Source: Deltaproteobacteria bacterium (GTDB lineage Bacteria > Desulfobacterota > Syntrophia > Syntrophales > UBA2210). From it: a stretch of DNA of 19,609 bases. Under the pieces are notes generated by a model. It made no database searches. It saw nothing but the letters and a program-made list of their open reading frames with translations, and was not told where the DNA came from. Location: assembly GCA_016935875.1 (NCBI GenBank), contig JAFGQD010000070.1, positions 1 to 19,609 of the forward strand. Direction: 5' to 3'. The position numbers and the translations under genes are program-made. The first letter of the stretch is position 1. Each line of letters begins with the position of its first letter. Below, in pieces: positions 1 to 6,477 of the stretch.

Positions 1-1540
1 CCATCAGCGTTTTCATATATTCCACCACTTTGTCCAGTTCCAGCAGACCCTTCTCAACGGAGTCGATGTACCGTTCGTCAACGATACCCCGTGAGCGTTC
101 TATGGTATCATGCACACGCTCTTTGAAAACCCCGTAATTGTACTGATCGCGATTCATCAGTATCTTTCTCATGACGAGATCGAGGGACTGTATCCCGTTT
201 GTCCCCTCGACGATGGAAATGGATTTCGAATCGACGGTAAATTGCGACACGGGATATTCGGAACAGTATCCGTATCCTCCGTGAACCTGAATGGCTTCTG
301 CCATAATCGACCAGACCATATCGGAGTTCCCCGCCTTCGCCAGAGGTACAAGGAACTCGACGAGGGCCTTTGCCTGGCGGGAGGCATCCCCTTCAAGATT
401 ATGCTGATAGTCGATGTTCTGGGCAATATAATAAGAGAGCATTCGCTCGCTCTCAATGTAGGACTTCATCCACAGGAGCATCCTCATCACATCGGGATGC
501 CTGATAATGGGAACTTTTTCAGCCGAGGCATCAAACATCTGGGTCACATGAGGACCCTGAATTCTTGTGTGGGCATAATCGACGGCCTGCATATAAGCGG
601 CGGCAGAACCGCCCAGGGCCATGAGGCTGACCTCGAGGCGGGTCTCATTCAGCATCTTGAACATGATATTCATCCCCCGGCCCCGCTCTCCCAGGAGGTA
701 TCCCACACAGGCATCGTTGTCTCCGAAGGACATGGAGCAGGTGGGTGATCCATGCGCCCCCATTTTCTCCTCGATGCCGGCGCAGTACACGTCGTTTCTC
801 TCACCCAGGGAACCATCGTCATTAATCAGGTATTTGGATACCAGAAAGAGCGAAATCCCCTTGGTCCCCGGAGGATCACCCTCAATCCGCGCCAGCACGG
901 GATAGATGATCTGTTCGGTCATGTTCTGATCACCGTTTGTGATAAAACACTTCTGCCCGCAAATTCGATAGGACCCGTCGGGCTGCTCGACGGCCTTCGT
1001 TTTTAGGGCGCCTACATCTGACCCTGCCTCCGGTTCCGTGAGGCACATGGTCCCTCCCCATTCGCCCGAGAGAAGTTTGGAAACATAGCGCTTTTTCTGC
1101 TCTTCTGTTCCACAGCTTTGAATCATATAAGCCCCGCCGTGATTGAGCATGAAAAGGAGCATCAGGGCGCCGCCGGCACCGCAAAATATTTCGAAGCAAC
1201 TCGACTGAATGGCCAGGGGCATACCCATGCCGCCTATTTCCGGATCATCGGAGATAGATAAAAATCCCGCGTCAATCAGGGCCCGCACAGCCGCCTTGTA
1301 TCCGGGAGGAACCGTCACCGATTTTGTTTCCCTGTCATAGGAGCACCCTTCCTTATGTCCCCCTGTATTGGCCGGAAAAACCTGATCCGCGGCGATCTTT
1401 TCCGCGAGCCGCACTGTTTCCTCATAGACGGCCCTGTCAAATCCCTCATATCGGGGCATATCACTCATTTTTTCAATTTCAAGAAATTCAAAAAGAGCAA
1501 ATTCGATATCCCTCATGTCAAGTAAATACTTCTGCGCCAC
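1..1540 (-). CDS. Acyl-CoA dehydrogenase (partial, 3' end outside window)
   Basis: This flavoenzyme would oxidise an acyl-CoA to the 2,3-enoyl-CoA, as in fatty-acid or aromatic-acid beta-oxidation. The reading frame is open for 513 codons and runs off the left edge. The chosen start is GTG at 1540-1538, about 6 nt after a strong purine-rich site (AGGGGGGAG). Residues 1-35 resemble the short N-terminal extension of the long (about 590-600 aa) acyl-CoA dehydrogenases. The flavin-binding signature MCLTEPEAGSD starts at residue 165. The motif IVEGTNGIQ has the expected catalytic Glu at residue 445, and the start of a C-terminal extension follows. Roughly 80-90 residues are missing at the C-terminus. 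A degraded enoyl-CoA hydratase lies upstream on the same strand, suggesting a former beta-oxidation gene pair. The family is certain; the substrate cannot be told from the sequence. Confidence 0.93.
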   Translation of the reverse strand, partial: MAQKYLLDMRDIEFALFEFLEIEKMSDMPRYEGFDRAVYEETVRLAEKIAADQVFPANTGGHKEGCSYDRETKSVTVPPGYKAAVRALIDAGFLSISDDPEIGGMGMPLAIQSSCFEIFCGAGGALMLLFMLNHGGAYMIQSCGTEEQKKRYVSKLLSGEWGGTMCLTEPEAGSDVGALKTKAVEQPDGSYRICGQKCFITNGDQNMTEQIIYPVLARIEGDPPGTKGISLFLVSKYLINDDGSLGERNDVYCAGIEEKMGAHGSPTCSMSFGDNDACVGYLLGERGRGMNIMFKMLNETRLEVSLMALGGSAAAYMQAVDYAHTRIQGPHVTQMFDASAEKVPIIRHPDVMRMLLWMKSYIESERMLSYYIAQNIDYQHNLEGDASRQAKALVEFLVPLAKAGNSDMVWSIMAEAIQVHGGYGYCSEYPVSQFTVDSKSISIVEGTNGIQSLDLVMRKILMNRDQYNYGVFKERVHDTIERSRGIVDERYIDSVEKGLLELDKVVEYMKTLM

Positions 1541-1659
1541 AATACACTCCCCCCTTTACGTTTATTGGTTTCTACCTTTGAAAAATGATTGAATGAGTGA
1601 AAAAAGTCCCCGGAGAAAACCAGAATGCCTGATTCCTATTATTCGCATTAATGGTCGTC

Positions 1660-1956
1660 TCAAGTGAAGGCGCATCGATAGTGCTGATCGAGTGCGCGTT
1701 TGGTCAGTTTCAGAGCTCCGAAACCCTTTTTGGTCATGATGCAGGCGTGGAACAGGGCTTCGTCAAAAAGTTCCTCCTGCGGGACTACCGCACTGACACG
1801 GCTGATTTCCTCAGTCCCGTCTCCCCACACCCTACGCCCCGCGAGAATACCCTCGCTTGCCCGGACAAGTCGCACATGCCGGGGATGATAAAAGCACCCC
1901 AGCCCCCCCGAAAGCCCGATATTCATAAAAGACGTGGCAGAACACGCTTCCGGCGA
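1660..1956 (-). pseudogene. C-terminal remnant of an enoyl-CoA hydratase/isomerase (crotonase) family protein
   Basis: The minus-strand translation reads like the C-terminal half of a crotonase: MNIGLSGGLGCFYHPRHV matches the 'IGLSGGxxGxSYFLPRLVG' region, RASEGILAGRRV matches 'RAxELLLTGRxV', VSAVVPQEELFDEAL matches 'VxxVVPxEELxxxAL', and LTKRAL is the usual helix near the end. It stops at TGA (1662-1660). The N-terminal half, with the CoA-binding loop and the first oxyanion-hole segment, is absent in all frames upstream. The 'DAEEAxxIGL' helix is shortened and altered to GDGTEEISR. The frame extends upstream to 2061 with a TTG codon, but residues before about 1956 show no crotonase similarity. 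It reads towards the acyl-CoA dehydrogenase. I infer a decayed gene; a short divergent domain still in use is less likely. Confidence 0.7.
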
Positions 1957-2029
1957 CCCTGATAAGACCCCCCTTTTTCGCGCAGGGAGTATAAGGAAAA
2001 CGACCCTGCGAGTCAATGAAATAATGGCC

Positions 2030-2176
2030 TCAACACAGGGGTATGGGATGCCGATGATCAAAGATGAGGGATAATATGAAGATAGTTATGAGCACCAGCA
2101 GTAAGGGATACAATACTATCACAAGCAACCCTCCAACCGAACCGACATTGAAAGCTCTTGACAAATATTGATCCAT
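2030..2176 (-). CDS. Possible 48-aa single-pass membrane microprotein
   Basis: This is a small minus-strand frame starting ATG at 2176-2174 and ending TGA at 2032-2030. It has a polar N-terminus (MDQYLSRAFN), one strongly hydrophobic stretch at about residues 15-39 rich in Leu, Ile and Val, and a basic tail (DHRHPIPLC). That is the layout of a single-pass small membrane protein. No clear Shine-Dalgarno site precedes it. A promoter-like pair on the same strand (CTGTCA, 16 bp, TATCAT) would start transcription only about 7 nt before the ATG, so the mRNA would be almost leaderless. It overlaps the upstream non-homologous part of the crotonase-remnant frame. I do not recognise a family. A chance open frame of this size is quite possible. 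Confidence 0.27.
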   Translation of the reverse strand: MDQYLSRAFNVGSVGGLLVIVLYPLLLVLITIFILSLIFDHRHPIPLC

Positions 2177-2190
2177 ATAAAACAAATCTT

Positions 2191-2218
2191 ATGATATACC
2201 GCTTTGTAAGCTTGACAG
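2191..2218 (-). promoter_or_regulatory. Candidate minus-strand sigma-70 promoter for the small membrane ORF
   Basis: On the minus strand, CTGTCA (2218-2213, 4/6 to TTGACA) is followed after 16 bp by TATCAT (2196-2191, 5/6 to TATAAT). The expected start of transcription is near 2184, a few bases before the ATG at 2176. It rests on hexamer similarity alone. Confidence 0.27.
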
Positions 2219-2308
2219 ATGCGAAGAAAATATCTTCAGCTTTTTATACTATACGGACGATTCGGCATGAGAAACCGGGAGTCCGTTCACTTCCCGGGGA
2301 TACGGTAT

Positions 2309-3175
2309 ATGATGAATATTTCACAACTCCTGAAAGAGACAGCGTCCGGGTTCGGCGCTGAAGGGTTACCAACACCCCGGCTGGATGCGGAAGTGCTGCT
2401 TGCTTTCTCTATTGAAAGAGAGCGTCATTTCCTTTATGCGCATCCCGCAAAAGAAATTTCAGGAGCAGAAATGGAGAGATTCCGCTCGCTGGTCGCGAGG
2501 AGGATGAAGGGGGAGCCGGTTGCCTATGTTACAGGGAAAAAGGAATTCTGGTCGCTGGTTTTTGAAGTCACTCCGGATGTGCTGATACCGAGACCGGACA
2601 CAGAAATTCTGGTCGAGGATATCCTGAAGTTCTTCCGACAGGGAAGAGAGAAAAAAATCAGGATATTGGAGATCGGCACCGGAAGCGGGGCAATCAGCGT
2701 CGCGCTTGCGTCCGAATTGAAAAATGTCTCCATCACAGCCACGGATTTTTCACCGAATGCCCTTGCGGTTGCGGAGAAAAACGCTGTGAGTAATAACGTG
2801 GGTGAAAAGATTTCCTTTGTATGCGGGGATATGTTCGAATCTGTTGAGGGAACATTTGATATCATCGTCTCAAATCCGCCATATATTTCCGAGTGTGAAT
2901 TCGCATTGCTCGATCCGGAGGTCAGGGAGTACGAACCTCGCCGGGCGCTCGTTGCCGGTCTTGAGGGCACGGAATTTCACCGGATACTTGTCCGGGATGG
3001 TAAGCGCTTCCTGGAGAAGGGGGGACGGCTTGTCATGGAAATGGGGGCGGGGCAGAGATCAGCCATAGAAAAAATGCTGAAAGAGCACGATTACTGTGAT
3101 ATTGGTTTTGCTTCAGATTATGCCGGAATAGAGCGTGTCGCTCTTGCGAAAAAGAGGAGATCACCAGTTGGATAA
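2309..3175 (+). CDS. prmC: Peptide chain release factor N5-glutamine methyltransferase PrmC (HemK)
   Basis: PrmC methylates the glutamine of the GGQ motif in release factors RF1 and RF2, using S-adenosylmethionine. The protein is 288 aa from ATG 2309, close to the family length. Residues 1-75 form the N-terminal helical domain ([17 protein letters not shown], then [10 protein letters not shown]). The SAM-binding motif IGTGSG has its GTGSG at 123-127, and the catalytic NPPY sits at 189-192. The later [13 protein letters not shown] segment is also typical. I chose ATG 2309 (or 2312) rather than the in-frame ATG at 2219, because family members begin just before the helix 'xISxLLxEAA' and GGGGA at 2296-2300 is suitably placed. 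It overlaps murA by 8 nt. The usual upstream partner prfA is not present immediately before it. Confidence 0.95.
   Translation: MMNISQLLKETASGFGAEGLPTPRLDAEVLLAFSIERERHFLYAHPAKEISGAEMERFRSLVARRMKGEPVAYVTGKKEFWSLVFEVTPDVLIPRPDTEILVEDILKFFRQGREKKIRILEIGTGSGAISVALASELKNVSITATDFSPNALAVAEKNAVSNNVGEKISFVCGDMFESVEGTFDIIVSNPPYISECEFALLDPEVREYEPRRALVAGLEGTEFHRILVRDGKRFLEKGGRLVMEMGAGQRSAIEKMLKEHDYCDIGFASDYAGIERVALAKKRRSPVG
3153..3160 (+). promoter_or_regulatory. Ribosome binding site deciding the TTG start of murA
   Basis: The purine tract AGAGGAGA lies inside the end of prmC, with its AGGAG core 8 nt before TTG 3168. This supports TTG as the murA start over the earlier in-frame ATG at 3135, which would add residues not found in MurA. 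Confidence 0.7.
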
Positions 3176-4418
3176 AATTATCATACATGGCGGGAAACGG
3201 CTTGCAGGCGATGTTCGCATCAGCGGCTCGAAGAATGCCGCTCTTCCTGTTATCGTTTCTTCGCTCCTTACGGACGGATGGAATACCTTCCATAATGTTC
3301 CTGATCTTGCGGATATCAGAACGACAAAGAGACTCTTGACCGGTTTTGGTGTCGAGATTGAAGGGGATGAAACGCTCAGGATCAATGCCGGTGAAATCAC
3401 CAGTTGCGAGGCCCCCTATGATCTTGTCAGGACGATGAGAGCCTCGATTCTTGTTCTCGGACCGCTCGTGGCACGGATGGGCAGGGCGCGCGTTTCTCTT
3501 CCGGGCGGGTGCGCCATTGGCGCCAGACCCGTGAACCTGCATCTGAAGGCCCTGCAAGCTATGGGGGCAGAGATAGATCTTCACGACGGATATGTGGAAG
3601 CCCGGGCCTCCAGATTAAAAGGTGCCACGATATATTTCGATATATCAACGGTAACCGGCACGGAGAATATCATGATGGCCGCCTCGCTGGCCAAGGGGTC
3701 TACGGTACTTGAAAATGCGGCCAGAGAGCCGGAGATCGTAAATCTTGCCGACGTGCTGAACAGCATGGGAGCAAAGATCAGAGGCGCGGGGACAAATGTA
3801 ATCGTAATCGAAGGGGTAAAGACGCTCCGGCCGGTCGAAGCGGATATCATTCCCGACAGGATTGAAGCGGGAACATATATGATAGCAACGGGTCTCACCG
3901 GAGGAGACGTAAATATCCTTGGGTGCCGCCCGGATCACCTTGACGCGGTAACAACCAAGTTGAAAGAGACAGGCATGAAGATTACCCCCATAAAAGGAGG
4001 CCTCAGGGTGGTGGGGAACCGTGATATAACCAGCGTGGATGTAAAAACGCTTCCCTATCCCGGCTTTCCCACGGATCTTCAGGCGCAGATGATGGCCCTG
4101 GTGTCCATAGGAGGAGGAATCGGCATCATTAAAGAGACGGTGTTTGAAAACAGATTTATGCATGTGAATGAACTGATACGAATGGGGGCTGATATAGCGG
4201 TTGACGGTAACAGCGCCATTGTCAGAGGTGTTTCCGGGCTGAGCGGCGCCCCGGTGATGGCGACGGATCTGAGGGCCTCCGCTTCTCTTATACTTGCCGG
4301 TCTGGTGGCCAAAGGCACGACCGAAATTTCCAGGGTCTATCACATAGACAGGGGGTACGAGCATATTGAAAAAAAGCTCTCTTCCCTCGGAGCTGATATA
4401 GGGAGGGTTCAGGAATAA
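3168..4418 (+). CDS. murA: UDP-N-acetylglucosamine 1-carboxyvinyltransferase MurA
   Basis: MurA transfers enolpyruvate from PEP to UDP-GlcNAc, the first committed cytoplasmic step of peptidoglycan synthesis. From TTG 3168 the protein is 416 aa, the usual length. With this start the key residues fall at the standard numbers: SGSKNAALP gives Lys22 and Asn23, and [10 protein letters not shown] gives Cys115, the PEP-binding residue that fosfomycin alkylates. Cys rather than Asp here predicts a fosfomycin-sensitive enzyme. [12 protein letters not shown] carries the catalytic Asp of the second half. Its start codon overlaps the end of prmC (TTGGATAA), which suggests translational coupling. It is followed after a single base by hisD. 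The prmC-murA-hisD order is common in Desulfobacterota (established knowledge, from memory). Confidence 0.97.
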   Translation: MDKIIIHGGKRLAGDVRISGSKNAALPVIVSSLLTDGWNTFHNVPDLADIRTTKRLLTGFGVEIEGDETLRINAGEITSCEAPYDLVRTMRASILVLGPLVARMGRARVSLPGGCAIGARPVNLHLKALQAMGAEIDLHDGYVEARASRLKGATIYFDISTVTGTENIMMAASLAKGSTVLENAAREPEIVNLADVLNSMGAKIRGAGTNVIVIEGVKTLRPVEADIIPDRIEAGTYMIATGLTGGDVNILGCRPDHLDAVTTKLKETGMKITPIKGGLRVVGNRDITSVDVKTLPYPGFPTDLQAQMMALVSIGGGIGIIKETVFENRFMHVNELIRMGADIAVDGNSAIVRGVSGLSGAPVMATDLRASASLILAGLVAKGTTEISRVYHIDRGYEHIEKKLSSLGADIGRVQE

Positions 4419-4419
4419 C

Positions 4420-5724
4420 GTGAGGGTTATAAGCACAGATGAACATTCATTCGCGGGAGAACTCGATCGCATAAAAAACAGGCGGATTTCCGTCCCCGGG
4501 GCCGTGGAGGAGGTAGTAGCCCGCATTCTGAATGATGTGGAGACCAGGGGAGATGATGCACTCTTTGAGTACACCGAAAAGTATGATGGCATTCTCCTCG
4601 ACGCGGATACCGTCGAGATTTCTGCGGATGAGACAGAGGCGGCATTTCGTGAAGTCAGTGCCGATGATCTGGATATTCTCAAGTTCTCCGCCTCACGAAT
4701 AGAAGCATTTCACAGACGACAGATTGAATCGTCATGGTCGTATACCGATGACGAGGGGATAGAACTCGGACAGATAGTACGCCCCCTTGAACGTATCGGC
4801 ATATATGCACCGGGCGGTCGCGCGCCTTATCCATCAACGGTATTAATGGCCGCGGTGCCTGCCAGGATCGCGGGTGTCGGAGAAATCGTACTGGTAACCC
4901 CCGCGAGAAATGGGCATGTGAATCCTCTGATACTCGTTGCAGCGAGGCTGTCCGGTGTGGACCGAATATTCATGATAGGCGGCGCTCAGGCCATAGGCGC
5001 GCTTGCCTTCGGCACACAGTCCGTTCCGCGGGTGGACAAAATAGTCGGCCCCGGGAATATTTACGTGGCCACCGCGAAGAGGATGGTGTATGGAAAAACC
5101 GGGATAGACATGATAGCGGGTCCCAGTGAGATAGTTATCATTTCCGATGGAACGACAGAGCCGGACGTGGTGGCCGCTGATCTTCTGTCTCAGGCCGAGC
5201 ATGACCCGATGGCCGGAGCTATTCTCCTTACACCAAACAGAAAATTTGCCGACAAGGTGGCCGCCGAGACCGAAAGACAGGCAAAAGAACTTGAGAGCCC
5301 GATAGCCACTGAGGCACTGGAGAATTATGGCGCGGCTATCGTTACTGCGGACATGGATGAGGCGGTAGAGATCGCAAACAGCCTCGAACCGGAACACCTT
5401 GAACTGGCAGTGGAGAGACCCAAGGATCTCCTGGGCAGAATAACGAACGCCGGGGCGGTATTCCTCGGGTCCAACACCCCGGAGGTTCTGGGGGATTACA
5501 TCGCGGGCCCGAATCATATCCTTCCCACCGGTGGAACGGCGAGATTTTCTTCACCCCTCGGAGTTTATGATTTTATCAAAAGAATGAACATAGTGTCCTT
5601 TTCAGGAAAAGCCCTTGAAAAGTATGGAGAAAAGGCGATCAGATTTGCCGATATTGAAGGTCTTGAAGCACATGGAAAGGCGATTACGACAAGACTTCAT
5701 AAGACGACAGTAAAAAACTCTTGA
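4420..5724 (+). CDS. hisD: Histidinol dehydrogenase HisD
   Basis: HisD is a zinc enzyme that carries out the last two steps of histidine synthesis, oxidising histidinol to histidine with two NAD+. The protein is 434 aa from GTG 4420, one base after the murA stop, with AGGA at 4411-4414 as ribosome site. The zinc ligands fit the E. coli enzyme with a one-residue shift: Gln258 and His261 in LLSQAEHDPMAG, Asp359 in GDYIAGPNHILPTGG, and His418 in EGLEAHGKAI. The NAD-binding and catalytic segments VGPGNIYVATAKR, GPSEIVIISD and EPEHLEL are all present. No other his gene is in the window, so histidine genes are scattered or elsewhere. It is likely co-transcribed with prmC and murA. Confidence 0.97.
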   Translation: MRVISTDEHSFAGELDRIKNRRISVPGAVEEVVARILNDVETRGDDALFEYTEKYDGILLDADTVEISADETEAAFREVSADDLDILKFSASRIEAFHRRQIESSWSYTDDEGIELGQIVRPLERIGIYAPGGRAPYPSTVLMAAVPARIAGVGEIVLVTPARNGHVNPLILVAARLSGVDRIFMIGGAQAIGALAFGTQSVPRVDKIVGPGNIYVATAKRMVYGKTGIDMIAGPSEIVIISDGTTEPDVVAADLLSQAEHDPMAGAILLTPNRKFADKVAAETERQAKELESPIATEALENYGAAIVTADMDEAVEIANSLEPEHLELAVERPKDLLGRITNAGAVFLGSNTPEVLGDYIAGPNHILPTGGTARFSSPLGVYDFIKRMNIVSFSGKALEKYGEKAIRFADIEGLEAHGKAITTRLHKTTVKNS

Positions 5725-5749
5725 CAAAAAGCGCATGGTCACCTAAGTC
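5721..5749 (+). promoter_or_regulatory. Weak candidate promoter for the tRNA/rimP region
   Basis: A perfect TTGACA (5721-5726) overlaps the hisD stop codon. At 17-bp spacing the -10 position is TAAGTC, a poor match. It is the only consensus -35 hexamer before the tRNA, so it is listed as a possibility only. Confidence 0.25.
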
Positions 5750-5762
5750 ACCCATAAGAGTA

Positions 5763-5793
5763 AGTACTGGTACCAACCTATGTACTCAGTACT
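5763..5793 (+). repeat. GTAC-rich inverted repeats upstream of tRNA-Gly
   Basis: AGTACTG (5763-5769) is the exact reverse complement of CAGTACT (5787-5793). Within the span lie a GGTACC palindrome (5769-5774) and the near-palindrome GTACTCAGTAC (5782-5792), so GTAC occurs four times in 30 bp (5764, 5770, 5782, 5789). There is no T-run after it, so it is not an intrinsic terminator for hisD. It could be an operator or a cruciform. Confidence 0.6.
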
Positions 5794-5817
5794 GATTGGC
5801 TGTCCGAAAACTGTTGA

Positions 5818-5892
5818 GCGGGCGTAATTCAGGGGTAGAATGTCAGCTTCCCAAGCTGAATGCCGTGGGTTCGAATCCCATCGCCCGCTCCA
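5818..5892 (+). tRNA. tRNA-Gly (anticodon CCC)
   Basis: This is a 75-nt cloverleaf with encoded CCA end. The acceptor stem GCGGGCG (5818-5824) pairs with CGCCCGC (5882-5888), followed by discriminator T and CCA (5890-5892). The anticodon stem TCAGC/GCTGA encloses the 7-nt loop TTCCCAA, giving anticodon CCC at 5850-5852, which reads GGG. The T arm is GTGGG-TTCGAAT-CCCAT. It lies between hisD and rimP and is followed by a strong terminator. Confidence 0.95.
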
Positions 5893-5894
5893 AT

Positions 5895-5942
5895 CTTTTT
5901 GGTTGCAAAAAAATTCTTGCTGTGTTATCAGCTACCAAGAAG
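5895..5942 (+). promoter_or_regulatory. Possible alternative RNA fold overlapping the terminator stem
   Basis: CTTTTTGGT (5895-5903) can pair with ACCAAGAAG (5934-5942) over 9 bp, one of them G-U. Nested inside is GCTG (5919-5922) pairing with CAGC (5929-5932). The right arm shares three bases (5940-5942) with the 5' arm of the terminator hairpin, so the two folds compete slightly. A role as antiterminator is inference. Confidence 0.3.
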
Positions 5943-5969
5943 TGGGCTTTGCCCACTTTTTTTATTTTT
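5940..5969 (+). terminator. Intrinsic terminator/attenuator between tRNA-Gly and rimP
   Basis: A perfect 8-bp GC-rich stem AAGTGGGC (5940-5947) / GCCCACTT (5951-5958) with a TTT loop is followed by a T-rich tract to 5969. It ends the tRNA transcript only 11 nt before the rimP start codon, so rimP-nusA expression must depend on read-through or on a promoter I cannot see. Confidence 0.88.
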
Positions 5970-5980
5970 GATGGTGCACA

Positions 5981-6460
5981 ATGGATCGTTCGAGTCTATC
6001 ATATCGTGAAAAGATAATAGAACTGGTTGAACCGGTTCTCGAGTCCGAGAAGATGGAACTCGTCGACGTCGAATGCCTCAAGGGGCAATCCCGCTGGATG
6101 ATCAGGATCTATATGGACAAAGAAGGGGGGGTGGGTCTCGATGATTGCGCCCTGATAAGTGGTGAGGTAGGTGATCTTCTCGATGTGCATGAGACGCCTC
6201 CCGGTCCCTATAATCTGGAAATATCATCACCGGGCCTTGACCGTCCCCTCGCGCGTGACAAAGATTTTATAAAGTACGCAGGGCACAAGGTCAAGATCAG
6301 CGTTGCCGAAAAGATTGACAAAAGAAGAAACTTCAGAGGAAAACTGATCGACTTTATTGAAAAAAACGGAGAAAAGGTCCTGGTTGTAGATGTAGAAGGG
6401 AAGATTTATAACATACCACGGAATATAGTAGTAAAGGCAAATCTTCAATACGAATTTTAG
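5981..6460 (+). CDS. rimP: Ribosome maturation factor RimP
   Basis: RimP binds the free 30S subunit and helps it mature. The 159-aa length is typical. The family signature YNLEISSPGLDRPL is clear, with ISSPG at residues 81-85. An N-terminal alpha/beta domain (residues 1-90) is followed by the SH3-like C-terminal domain (FRGKLIDFIEKNGEKVLV). ATG 5981 is the first possible start, since an in-frame TGA sits at 5969. There is no Shine-Dalgarno site before it; the sequence there is the U-rich tail of the terminator plus GATGGTGCACA. It is the first protein gene of the nusA-infB block and its stop is 17 nt before nusA. Confidence 0.95.
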   Translation: MDRSSLSYREKIIELVEPVLESEKMELVDVECLKGQSRWMIRIYMDKEGGVGLDDCALISGEVGDLLDVHETPPGPYNLEISSPGLDRPLARDKDFIKYAGHKVKISVAEKIDKRRNFRGKLIDFIEKNGEKVLVVDVEGKIYNIPRNIVVKANLQYEF

Positions 6461-6477
6461 CTCGGAGGGTCAGTAGC

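Noticed and set aside
110..748. 212-codon + strand open frame opposite the acyl-CoA dehydrogenase
   Set aside because: It is antisense to a frame with clear acyl-CoA dehydrogenase motifs; its own translation has no recognisable domain and a composition typical of an opposite-strand shadow.
1660..2061. Intact 133-aa gene starting at TTG 2061
   Set aside because: Only residues from about 36 onward resemble crotonase. The start is TTG with no ribosome site, and the fold would lack its N-terminal half, so a pseudogene fits better.
2158..2217. TTGACA hexamers at 2158 and 2212 as + strand prmC promoters
   Set aside because: At 16-18 bp downstream neither has a reasonable -10; the nearest TATACT or TATGAT boxes are 26-27 bp away.
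2219..2308. ATG 2219 as the prmC start
   Set aside because: It adds 30 residues not seen in PrmC proteins; ATG 2309 matches the family N-terminus and has GGGGA upstream.
3645..4682. 345-codon minus-strand open frame across murA and hisD
   Set aside because: It lies opposite two certain genes, has no recognisable motif and crosses their boundary.
5818..5892. tRNA-Gly as an integration site of a mobile element
   Set aside because: No integrase, no direct repeat of the tRNA 3' end and no foreign-looking cargo are seen; conserved housekeeping genes follow.
5796..6017. 73-codon open frame over the tRNA region
   Set aside because: It covers the tRNA and the terminator, and its translation has no coding character.
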